64,000 bases of DNA from Thioploca sp. (GTDB lineage Bacteria; Pseudomonadota; Gammaproteobacteria; Beggiatoales; Beggiatoaceae), in NCBI GenBank assembly GCA_012032555.1, contig JAAUSR010000012.1:1-64000 (forward strand), in the 5' to 3' direction. Each line of letters starts with the position of its first letter. Position 1 is the stretch's first letter. The notes beneath the pieces are model-generated. The model was not told the origin of the DNA, did not search any database, and worked only from the letters and a program-made list of their open reading frames with translations. Below are positions 55,868 to 64,000 of the stretch, one piece after another. The position numbers were made by a program, and so were the translations under genes.

Positions 55868-57910
55868 TTAAAATGATTGAATAGACTTTACTGATTTTTG
55901 AAAAGTAGCTATTGTTGTTGGAACGATTAAGGATTTACCAACCATCACTGAATTATCTTTTAATTCATTGAGTTTACGAATAACAGCCACGGTGGTTTGA
56001 TAACGCTTAGCAATATTCCATAATGTTTCACCCTCTTGAACCTGATGTTGTTGAGTTTCTGCCTGAGCTTCTAAGTTAGAAGCTATTATAGGTGGTTGCG
56101 AAGGCAATAGGTTAGTTGGTACTTTTAACCGCTTGCCTACATATAATGCTTGATCGATTTTAAGATTGTTTAACTCCCGTAATTGAGCGACAGTAGTATT
56201 ATATTGTTTCGCAATACGCCATAAATTTTCACCATTATTCACTTCATGTTGTTGTGTAGCTGTATTAACAACCGACACCAATGAGGGTGGTTCTGTGACT
56301 TGACTAGATGAAGTGGCTACCAGTCTATTTGCTGGGTTGGTATCAACATAAGTAAATAAACGTTGTTCTATCGGCAATTCAGCCAGACGTTGTTTAAAGC
56401 TTTCTGCTCTATGAATTGGTAAAATTAAATGGTAAGGACCGGCTGGATCCGGTGCTTCACGTCGAAAAGCCGCATTCAAACGTTTAAATTCACTAAATGA
56501 TAAACCCGCTAAATTAGCAGCCATAGATAAATCAATAGGATAATCAATATTGACTCTTTGTAAATAGGGCTGATCAGCAATCGTGCTTAATTTAATGCCA
56601 TATTCTTCAGGATGTGCCACCATCTTAGCGAGTGCGAGCAATTTAGGAACATATTCACGGGTTTCGGTAGGTAATTCTAATGACCAAAAATCGGTTGGCT
56701 TTTCCTGTTCTAAGTTTTTATTTATGGCTTTGCGTAGATTTCCCTGACCATAATTATAAGCAGCCAGTGCGAGTGGCCAATCCTGGTCAAAAGTTTTATA
56801 CAGCTTCTGTAAATAATCTAAAGCGGCTGAAGTGGAAGCCATAATATCACGACGCGCATCATACCAAATGTTTTGCTTTAATCCATATTCATCTGCGGTT
56901 GAGGCTATAAATTGCCATAGTCCAGCGGCACTCTTATGTGATAATGCCATCGTTTCATAGGCACTTTCAATTGCCGGTAATAAAGCCAGCTCTAAGGGCA
57001 TATCTCGTTTCTTTAGTTCCTGAACAATGTGATAAAGATAAGGGCGAGCTTTAGTAGAAATTCGGTTAAAATAGGCGGGGTATTGTGTATATTTATCGAT
57101 AAAACGTTGAATTTCAGCATGTTCAATTGGCGGTAATTGATAACCCTGACGAATCCGATCCCATAGATCACGGTGGGATGCCCCAGAATAACGATTTTTA
57201 TAGGGTTTATTTCTAGTAACCACTAACAGCGACTTCTGCTGAGAGACTTGACGTGAACGGGTTTTAGGCTGTTTCTTTATTGAAGATTGTTCATGAGCCA
57301 TTGAATAATTATTTTGACTCGATCTTTTAACGTCTTGGTTAGAATTGAATTGCTTAGTTGAAGCGAGTTTCTTGTTACTGGTAGGGGTAGCTTGAAGTTT
57401 AACTGGGGGGGTGAATGAATTAATAATGCTTTGTTGAGTAGTAGTCGATTTATTGGATTCAGTTGAAGAGATACCTGGCTGATTTTTCTTCAATTGGTTA
57501 GTCTTGTTTGGAGAAGCATTTAATTGAGTAGCTGAAGACATTTGTAGAATTCGGTCTGGAAGCGTTTGTGGTAGCCACCGGCTCGCGCGTAAAGTCGGTG
57601 AGACTTTTTTCATGGAATTCTTGGGTTGTTCAGTTTCAACCGGCCATGGCGTAGTAAATAAATGACTTGACTCTGGTGGAAAGGTTTTATCAAAAAACGC
57701 AAAAGCTAAGGCAGTTGGTTCGGTCTCAATTCGATAAGTAGAATCAGCGGCTAATGAACTCTGGGTAGAGTTATTATCCGCCATATCTGCGCGTGTTTGC
57801 TGTTGAGGTAACTTTTCCCTACCAGAACTCGGTTTGGTAACTAAGGTATTACAGCCAACTAGGCTTATCATCATGGCAACGGGTAATAAAAGTGAAATAT
57901 ACGTATTCAT
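55868..57910 (-). CDS. mltD: Membrane-bound lytic transglycosylase D with two LysM
   Basis: A 680-residue outer-membrane lipoprotein (lipobox LVGCN, Cys 20) that cleaves peptidoglycan glycan strands. After a low-complexity Ser/Thr/Lys/Gln-rich linker (about 35-235), the SLT domain (about 260-430) has the catalytic Glu in LLPAIESAYET, SAAGLWQFI, and ALAAYNYGQGN. Two LysM domains (about 545-590 and 615-665; ENLWRIAKQYNTTVAQL and ETLWNIAKRYQTTVAVI) bind peptidoglycan. The linker is longer than in E. coli MltD. Confidence 0.94.
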   Translation of the reverse strand: MNTYISLLLPVAMMISLVGCNTLVTKPSSGREKLPQQQTRADMADNNSTQSSLAADSTYRIETEPTALAFAFFDKTFPPESSHLFTTPWPVETEQPKNSMKKVSPTLRASRWLPQTLPDRILQMSSATQLNASPNKTNQLKKNQPGISSTESNKSTTTQQSIINSFTPPVKLQATPTSNKKLASTKQFNSNQDVKRSSQNNYSMAHEQSSIKKQPKTRSRQVSQQKSLLVVTRNKPYKNRYSGASHRDLWDRIRQGYQLPPIEHAEIQRFIDKYTQYPAYFNRISTKARPYLYHIVQELKKRDMPLELALLPAIESAYETMALSHKSAAGLWQFIASTADEYGLKQNIWYDARRDIMASTSAALDYLQKLYKTFDQDWPLALAAYNYGQGNLRKAINKNLEQEKPTDFWSLELPTETREYVPKLLALAKMVAHPEEYGIKLSTIADQPYLQRVNIDYPIDLSMAANLAGLSFSEFKRLNAAFRREAPDPAGPYHLILPIHRAESFKQRLAELPIEQRLFTYVDTNPANRLVATSSSQVTEPPSLVSVVNTATQQHEVNNGENLWRIAKQYNTTVAQLRELNNLKIDQALYVGKRLKVPTNLLPSQPPIIASNLEAQAETQQHQVQEGETLWNIAKRYQTTVAVIRKLNELKDNSVMVGKSLIVPTTIATFQKSVKSIQSF

Positions 57911-58019
57911 AGAGGCGCAATGCTATGTAAGTTTGGCATAAAAATCAATACTTAAGTTGATTTTATTCGAAATCTCCATAAAAATGAATTACTAACCTAG
58001 CTCTTAGCGATGAGATATT

Positions 58020-58901
58020 TTACGGCAAACATCGTGCCAAAGATTGGCCCATGAGTAGTTTATGAGTAACCCTAATCTCAGATAACCAACTGATTTGATT
58101 GGCATTAAATAATAAAATAACGGTTGAACCCATATTAAAACGACCTAATTCAGTACCTTGAGATAAAACTGGTGCGCTAGTAGTAGGATAATGCCAACGT
58201 TGCACTTGAGATAAATAATTAGGCGTGATCACCCCAGCCCAGACGGTTTCTATACTACCCACCAGAAGTGCGCCAACTAAAATTAAAGCCATTGGCCCAA
58301 CTGCTGTTGTAAATAAACAAATAACTCGCTCATTACGCGCAAATAGATTGGGAACAACTCGACTGGTGCGTTGATTGACACTAAATAAACGCCCAGGAAC
58401 ATAAACCATATCCGTTAATTGTCCAGTCACGGGCATATGAACACGGTGATAATCTCGAGGTGACAAATACAAAGTACAAAATAAACCCGCTTTAAACCGA
58501 GTTACAATATCAGCTTGTGTTGCTAATAAATCTTCTAATTGAAAAAAATGATTTTTAGCTTGCAGTAACTGACCCCGCTCAATGTGACCGATTTGGCTGA
58601 TTTCACCATCGACTGGGCTAATAATTTCGGCTTGTTTGGATAGCGGGCGCACTGTCGGCTTAAGCGCACGGGTGAAAAATTGATTAAACGTAGTATAGTG
58701 ACTTACCTCTGGAAATTGGGCACTGTTCATATCTACCTGATAAAGTTTGATAAATCCCCTAATAAACCAATAAGTAAGCGGTCCTAAAGCTAATCGAGTG
58801 ATTTTAAAAACTAATCGTGATAATCCCTGTTGGGGAATAACATACTGTATTGAAGTCAAAAGCCGATCAAACCACCTAGATTTAGTAAAATAATCATTCA
58901 T
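58020..58901 (-). CDS. psd: Phosphatidylserine decarboxylase proenzyme
   Basis: Makes phosphatidylethanolamine from phosphatidylserine at the inner membrane. The 293-residue proenzyme has YTTFNQFFTRALKP, the substrate-region VDGEISQIG, YLSPRDYHRVHMPVTG with catalytic His/Asp, and the self-cleavage site NMGSTVILLF near residue 256. The site reads MGST rather than the usual LGST; the Gly-Ser bond that yields the pyruvoyl group is kept. Transcribed with mltD about 110 bases downstream. Confidence 0.95.
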   Translation of the reverse strand: MNDYFTKSRWFDRLLTSIQYVIPQQGLSRLVFKITRLALGPLTYWFIRGFIKLYQVDMNSAQFPEVSHYTTFNQFFTRALKPTVRPLSKQAEIISPVDGEISQIGHIERGQLLQAKNHFFQLEDLLATQADIVTRFKAGLFCTLYLSPRDYHRVHMPVTGQLTDMVYVPGRLFSVNQRTSRVVPNLFARNERVICLFTTAVGPMALILVGALLVGSIETVWAGVITPNYLSQVQRWHYPTTSAPVLSQGTELGRFNMGSTVILLFNANQISWLSEIRVTHKLLMGQSLARCLP

Positions 58902-58926
58902 AAAAATTCAATCATTCATTTAATTA

Positions 58927-60500
58927 TCAAGCGACCAGTAAGGCATAGCGGGCAATAATTTGTAAAGTCTCATCTAAATATAAATTAAGTATTTTCAACA
59001 AGTCTAATTCTGTTAACTGGCTACAAAGTACTTCTTGTTCATCCAGAATAACAGTCACATGCTGTTGTTCAACTAAGGTTCTCATTATCTTTAGTAACGC
59101 TACTCGATTATTCTTACCATTCAAATGAGGTAATAATTGGCTGGTAAATTCATCAAGTTGTCCTAATTGTCCCAAAGAATTAACCACCGTGGTTTGTCCT
59201 TGTGCAGCTTGCCAACGAGCGAAAGGAATCGCGGTTGGATAATCACTATGCGTGGTAGGTAACAGTGGAGTGGCATGAAGATCCAAGCTAATTAATTCCT
59301 GACAAAATAAAGATAATAATTCTTGGGCTAAAATTGCTGTTAACGCTGGGGTTGATAAAGTAGCGCCATCTTGCTGCAAATGCAGGTAAGTCACTAAATC
59401 TAAGAAATAAATATTACTTGGATAAATATCAATCAGATAAAGTAATGTCCTTTGAATTAAAGAACTGTTGATAGGAATCGGCTGACTATTCGGTTTCTGA
59501 AAATAAATCGTAGCTAGAGAATTAACCTCAACTGATGAATGAGTAGTTTGTAAAAAGGGCATTGCTGCAACATAGAAATGTGACATTAATTTTGGATCCA
59601 ATTCTCGGTTGACAGCCAAACCTTGATGACAAAGTAACGTCATCCGCAATTTGCGATTGGAAAAAAATCCATATATTGCTCATGAGTTACCCAATCACCA
59701 CCCAAATTAAATTTGAGCGGTTGCCCAGTAGATAAAGCATCTCGAAATTTAACATCCGTCACGTATTCTAAGCCATATTGTTGGGCTTGTTCGATAAATT
59801 GATAAAAATAAAGGGGATGATTTTCTACCTCTAACAAATCATGATATAAATAATTATCTCCATCGGGTTTTTGTAAACGGGTTAATTGTTCTTGTAATAG
59901 CAAAGTATAAGCATCTTGATGAGGTTGATTGTGCTCAATAACCGCTTGCAATAATTGCTTGGTTTCTAAGGGACGAATGGTATTATCCTCAAATTGGTGG
60001 AAGTGATAGTACTGTATCATATCTCGCATAATCTGATTCAAATACCAACCTGGATAGGTATTGTAACTAATATAGGCAATTCCGTTAGATACTAAATGAT
60101 GTTGGCAAATACTCAATAGTTTCTTCTGAACGGAGGAACTCACCCAAGAATAAACGCCATGAATAATAATATAATCAAATTGACCCCAAGAATCATCGAC
60201 ATCTACAATATCTAATTGTTTAAGAACAATATTATTTAAACCAACTGCCTTAATTATTTGTTGACCAGCAGCGATTTGTCGCGCTGAATAATCAATCCCC
60301 AAACAATGTGCTTGTGGCCAACTTTGAGCGATTGCCAGGAGATTAATTCCATTACCACAACCTAATTCTAATATTCGAGCTGTCGTTAATAACGGGGGTT
60401 GCAAATTAAATAGCGTGGCTAGAGTCGCCAAATGTCGCGGTTGAATGTCTGGACGAATTAAGCACAGATAGGGGAAATCGTCGTAGGTATGGTTTATCAT
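58927..60500 (-). pseudogene. SAM methyltransferase with regulatory domain, frameshifted
   Basis: The first frame (ATG 60500) carries a complete class I methyltransferase domain: ARILELGCGNGINLLAIAQ, HCLGIDYSARQIAAGQ, FDYIIIHGVYSWV, followed by the start of the methyltransferase regulatory domain (EVENHPLYFYQFIEQAQQYG, EQYMDFF). It breaks in the T7 run of the coding strand near 59660. One extra T yields DFFSNRKLRMTLLCHQGLAVNREL, the expected continuation, and the second frame runs to 58927. The repaired protein is about 524 residues, normal for this family. Substrate unknown. Located just upstream of psd. Confidence 0.85.
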
Positions 60501-60958
60501 GGCATAAATTAACTCAATTTTCTAAAAAAGTTTTGGCATCTTGTTCCCCAATTTTACTTGGGTAAGTTAAGCTGGTTCTGTTGACAATTTAAGATCGAGT
60601 GTGTCCTACACACCGTTTAGAAAACCAGTTAACCTTGCTTAAAACCCTATGCATCAGGTGAATAATTTAGCCAGTGTTATGCTAAATTGCCTTCAAGAAT
60701 AACTGTAGGTCGGCAATCCGTTGCCGACTAGCGGCGAAAAAATTCACGCCCTACGGAATAGTTCTCTTCTTGGAGGCAGCTTAGTATTTAGTTTAAGTCG
60801 GGTGAGAATTCTTTCCCACCAGTTCTCATCGTTAAATTTCGACATAAATCGAGAGTAATTGCCGATCTACGCCTAATATCATCAATCTCATCGTATCATT
60901 TGAAGAAAATAATGAGGGCAGAGTTGGTATCGATAAGAAAGAGTAGCATTCATTAAGA
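60501..60958. other. Intergenic region with GTCGGCAA palindrome
   Basis: No gene. At 60709-60728 GTCGGCAA and TTGCCGAC form an 8-bp stem with a TCCG loop, preceded by GTAG, resembling the TAGGTCGG repeats elsewhere in the window. A minus-strand reading at 60832-60958 is open but continues in the wrong frame through the LRR gene and is not supported. Confidence 0.45.
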
Positions 60959-62905
60959 TCATTCGGAATGACAAGTCCAAGCGATACCTTCAATATCGTT
61001 ATAAGGCGTTTCAATAGGAAAATCGGCTCCATCAACGATAGCACAACGGTTAATATCAAATAAGTGAATGGCAGTATCGTTAGCCTGATGTAAAGCAAAT
61101 AGCAATAAACCATCCTCTGATGATATTTCTAGAGCTTCGACGCCCTTGGGAAAATTATCACAAGCTTTGGCAACGGTACCGGTATCATGAAAATATTTAT
61201 ATAAAGTGGTTCCCTTAGCACCATACAAAATCTGACCTTCACTATCCCAAGTAATTCCTTCTACTTGAGCAGAATAATGAAATATTTCTTGGGGATAACA
61301 AACACCATTATTAATTTGTTTCAGATCAATAACAAATAGTCCTTTACCTCCCGCCCATAACCATAAATCTTGGCTATCGGGATAAAAAGAGATAGCGGAT
61401 ACTTTACCTAATCCAGTACTACAAATTGGTGTCAATTCACCATTATCTGAGTTAACTTGGTAAAGATAACCTTTTTCATGGTTAGCTTGAGCATTATCAC
61501 CCGACGAAGCATAAATTTCGGTGGTTGCTGAAAGAATATCCATATCTTCAATATCATACTCCGGATAAATATTTCCTAATGGCGTAGTGGCAAAATGATT
61601 TTGGGGATCCACCGTAAAGAATTGACTATTATTAAGACCTTCATCTTGTAAAGCGTAGAGTAAACAGGTTGACTTTTCGTTAGTTGTTGAATTTTCATTG
61701 GTTAGTGATTGAGTTGCAGCAGCTTGATAATTTAACTTGGCTGGTGAATTTTTCAAGCAAGGGGTTTGAGTACTCAACCAATTTGAATTTAACTTATTGG
61801 TCCAGATAAATAAATTAGAGTCAGAGTAGGTCAAATGGTTATCGTCTAAGCTTAAATAACTCAGTCCCGTTAAGTTCATTAATGTTGATGGAATGTCTCC
61901 ACATAATTCATTATTACTCAGATAAAGATCTTGCAAATTATTTAAGTTTCCCAATGCTTCTGGAATCGTACCACTGAATTGATTATTCTCTAGGACGAGT
62001 TGTTGTAGATTAGCTAAATTTCCTAGCGATTCCGGAATGATACCCGTCAATTGGTTATTATCTAAATACAGTACTTGCAAATAGTTTAGATTTCCGAATG
62101 AGTTAGGAATAGAGCCGCTGAGTTGATTATCATTTAAAACGAGCCATTGTAAATTGCTTAATTTTTCTAGCCATTCCGGTAGGGTACCGCTCAGTTGATT
62201 ATAATCGAGCTTAAGCCGCTGTAATTTTTTCAAATTAATTAGGGGACGCGGAATGGAACCGGTGAGCTGATTATGACTTAAATCTAGCCCTTGTAGATGA
62301 CGTAAATTGCCGAGTGACTCAGGAATAGCAGCATTCAGTTGATTATTATTTAAAGACAGGGTTTGCAATTGCTCTAAATTTCCAAGTGACTCAGGAATAG
62401 AACCATTCAGTTGATTACTGTTTAAATAGAGCCCTTGTAAATTAACTAAATTTCCTAACGAATTCGGAATAAAACTCTCGAGGTGATTACCACTTAAATA
62501 TAGGATTCTTAAACGCCTTAATTGACCTAAAGAATCCGGAATGAAATGACTTAATTGGTTATTACTTAAAGAAAGCTCTTGTAATTGGTTTAATTGACCA
62601 AGGGAATCCGGAATAGAACCATTGAGATTATTATTTTCCAGGTAAAGCTTCGTTACATAACCGTTGTCACAGTTCACTCCCCACCATTGACACGGGGTGT
62701 TATTCTCATTCCAACCGGTATTTTTTTGCCAAGTGGCGCCATTAGTTTGGTTATAGAGAGTAAGAAGTACTTCACATTCAGTGATGGGAATTATCGTTAC
62801 ATTTGAACACTGAGTCGTCGCTTGTACCAAAGACCATGGTAAAATAAATAAAGTAAGTCCCAGAAATTTAAGAAGTTGATTGTTTAAGCAAGCTATGTTG
62901 GGCAT
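60959..62905 (-). CDS. Secreted plant-type LRR protein with beta-propeller C terminus
   Basis: A 648-residue exported protein; signal peptide about 1-30 (SLVQATTQC). A cap like the plant LRRNT_2 domain follows (NNTPCQWWGVNCDNG), then about 12 tandem 24-residue leucine-rich repeats of plant type (LxxLxLxxNxLxGxIPxxLGxL), about residues 90-375. The C-terminal part (about 410-648) looks like an incomplete propeller: VSAISFYPDSQDLWLWAGG, VEGITWDSEGQILYGAK, IEGIAWTCHS. Probably surface-exposed and used for binding. ATG 62905 follows AAGGAAGGTGA. The DNA has a visible 72-base periodicity. Confidence 0.85.
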   Translation of the reverse strand: MPNIACLNNQLLKFLGLTLFILPWSLVQATTQCSNVTIIPITECEVLLTLYNQTNGATWQKNTGWNENNTPCQWWGVNCDNGYVTKLYLENNNLNGSIPDSLGQLNQLQELSLSNNQLSHFIPDSLGQLRRLRILYLSGNHLESFIPNSLGNLVNLQGLYLNSNQLNGSIPESLGNLEQLQTLSLNNNQLNAAIPESLGNLRHLQGLDLSHNQLTGSIPRPLINLKKLQRLKLDYNQLSGTLPEWLEKLSNLQWLVLNDNQLSGSIPNSFGNLNYLQVLYLDNNQLTGIIPESLGNLANLQQLVLENNQFSGTIPEALGNLNNLQDLYLSNNELCGDIPSTLMNLTGLSYLSLDDNHLTYSDSNLFIWTNKLNSNWLSTQTPCLKNSPAKLNYQAAATQSLTNENSTTNEKSTCLLYALQDEGLNNSQFFTVDPQNHFATTPLGNIYPEYDIEDMDILSATTEIYASSGDNAQANHEKGYLYQVNSDNGELTPICSTGLGKVSAISFYPDSQDLWLWAGGKGLFVIDLKQINNGVCYPQEIFHYSAQVEGITWDSEGQILYGAKGTTLYKYFHDTGTVAKACDNFPKGVEALEISSEDGLLLFALHQANDTAIHLFDINRCAIVDGADFPIETPYNDIEGIAWTCHSE

Positions 62906-63374
62906 ATGATTCACCTTCCTTCTTTCAGAAGGATATTTAATTATTATATACTATAATACAACATTAGTATAGCATTTCTAATGAAGAAATAGTAGAACTA
63001 ATATTAGTAGAATATTTCTGAAGTTAAATTAGAATATGAAACTATTTAACATTAGTGCGTTGTAACCACTTACTGTAGCGATAGGTTACACGGCGCTAAC
63101 TTATGTTCAGATCGATGATCTGATATACAAATTTCGTTCCGGTAAGTTAAGTAACTTGATTCTGGACGGGCTATGCCTGAGAAGTTTACTATTATCCTGG
63201 TTAACGATTCAGCATTCACTAATAACTGATAAGTAAGATCGTGGATAAACTCTTAACGAAAAAATATAAATTAATATATAATAAAACTTTAATAAGTTAG
63301 CTAATTATAATAATCTCTACCTTTTTTAACAGTCGGGATCATACACATCTTATTGATTTATTAGGGTTATAAAC
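62906..63374. promoter_or_regulatory. Divergent intergenic region with two promoters
   Basis: 469 AT-rich bases between the divergent LRR and lysyl-tRNA synthetase genes. The minus strand near 62940-62960 holds TATAAT-like sequence suited to a -10 box for the LRR gene. No ORF, structured leader or repeat recognised. No strong Shine-Dalgarno precedes the synthetase ATG. Confidence 0.35.
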
Positions 63375-64000
63375 ATGCCTAAAGTGACTTGGCCTCATCA
63401 AGAAGCTAATCGGTTACGTTCTCTGGTGTTAAATTCAGCGCAACCAATTATTTTTGAAACCGGTTATGGACCATCTGGACTTCCGCATATTGGTACTTTT
63501 GCGGAGGTCGCCCGAACTACTTTTGTCATTAAAGCATTACAGCATGACTTCCCAGAGGCTAAAGTCCGTTTAATTGCATTTTCTGATGATATGGATGGCT
63601 TAAGAAGTTTACCAGAGAATATTCCTCAACATGAAAAATTACGACCGTTTTTGGGGATGCCGCTGTCTGCTATTCCTGATCCATTTGAACAATCAGCAAG
63701 TTTTGCTGATTATATGAATGGACAGTTGCAACGATTTTTAAATTCTTATGGCTTTGATTATGAATTCCATTCTTCTACCCGCTGTTATCAACAGGGTATC
63801 TTTGATAATGGTTTGAAAAAAGTCATGGACAATTATAACCCGATTAGAGAACTCTTTATTGCCACGATTTCAAAAGATAAAAGAGCGACTTGGAGTCCAT
63901 TTTTTCCAATTTGTGAAAGCTGTGGTAAGATTTATACTACTCGAGTTATTGCAATTGATCCAATTCATTATTCGCTCCGCTACCAATGCGACCAAGTTGG
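63375..64000 (+). CDS. lysK: Class I lysyl-tRNA synthetase (partial)
   Basis: The gene runs off the right edge; 208 residues are visible from ATG 63375. ETGYGPSGLPHIGTFAEV is the class I HIGH-region signature of archaeal/alphaproteobacterial-type LysRS, with LIAFSDDMDGLRSLPEN and the zinc-ribbon start CESCGKIYTTRV. The KMSKS loop lies beyond the window. Most gammaproteobacteria use the unrelated class II LysS, so a class I enzyme here is notable; whether a class II copy exists elsewhere is unknown. Confidence 0.92.
   Translation, partial: MPKVTWPHQEANRLRSLVLNSAQPIIFETGYGPSGLPHIGTFAEVARTTFVIKALQHDFPEAKVRLIAFSDDMDGLRSLPENIPQHEKLRPFLGMPLSAIPDPFEQSASFADYMNGQLQRFLNSYGFDYEFHSSTRCYQQGIFDNGLKKVMDNYNPIRELFIATISKDKRATWSPFFPICESCGKIYTTRVIAIDPIHYSLRYQCDQV

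Noticed and set aside
60832-61113. 93-residue minus-strand ORF
   Set aside because: Most of it overlaps the LRR gene in another frame, and the product has no recognisable domain.

Overview
The window looks like part of a gammaproteobacterial chromosome from the Beggiatoaceae (Beggiatoa/Thioploca/Thiomargarita group). That is an inference from gene content, not a database result. Supporting signs are moderate-to-low GC, a hisA-hisF-hisE-HIT-tatABC block of gammaproteobacterial type, ssb beside a YajR-like MFS transporter, a 2317-residue multi-PAS hybrid kinase, plant-like LRR and SYLF proteins, an isolated formylmethanofuran dehydrogenase B gene, and many short palindromic intergenic repeats built on motifs such as CCAAGCTCTGCTTGG and TAGGTCGGAC. 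No tRNA, rRNA, CRISPR array or intact insertion sequence was seen.

Layout. 1-2100: three-gene minus-strand module (GHKL ATPase, DUF4325 STAS-like protein, PIN nuclease) embedded in palindromic repeats; two of the three genes are interrupted. 2142-4674: rdgB, ssb, MFS transporter. 4829-8102: polysaccharide export pair (Wza-like lipoprotein and a Wzc-like protein lacking the Walker A lysine). 8439-9294: htpX with a frameshift. 9995-15591: long plus-strand operon hisA, hisF, SYLF, hisE, SYLF lipoprotein, HIT, tatA, tatB, tatC. 16135-24261: response regulator/kinase plus giant 11-PAS hybrid kinase. 24441-25655: fhcB-like gene. 25925-30466: peptide/microcin-type ABC importer (YejA, YejB, YejE) with a FecR-domain gene inserted and no ATPase gene. 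30492-33905: small lipoprotein, a broken membrane protein, a sugar-type binding protein and a zinc-ribbon membrane protein. 33906-34424: decayed transposase. 34425-37409: ridA, recG, DUF302.

37942-48884 is an exopolysaccharide/O-antigen cluster on the plus strand: priming glycosylphosphotransferase, three FkbM methyltransferases, flippase, polymerase/ligase, two glycosyltransferases, a beta-propeller protein and a zinc-ribbon methyltransferase. Together with the Wza/Wzc-like pair it could form a complete Wzx/Wzy export route. 49200-53527: SH3b-LysM protein, YgfX-like protein and a NarL-type two-component pair. 53604-62905 (minus): lipase-like hydrolase, DHH phosphoesterase, mltD, psd, a methyltransferase with regulatory domain, and an LRR protein. 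The window ends inside a class I lysyl-tRNA synthetase gene.

Seven genes carry a disruption, five of them repaired by adding one base to a homopolymer run. This pattern points at least partly to homopolymer undercalls in the assembly, so the 'pseudogene' labels below mean 'interrupted as given', not 'proven dead'. The strongest candidate for a poorly described system is the ATPase/STAS-like/PIN module at the left edge; the SYLF genes interleaved in the his/tat operon and the FecR gene inside the Yej operon are the next most unusual arrangements.
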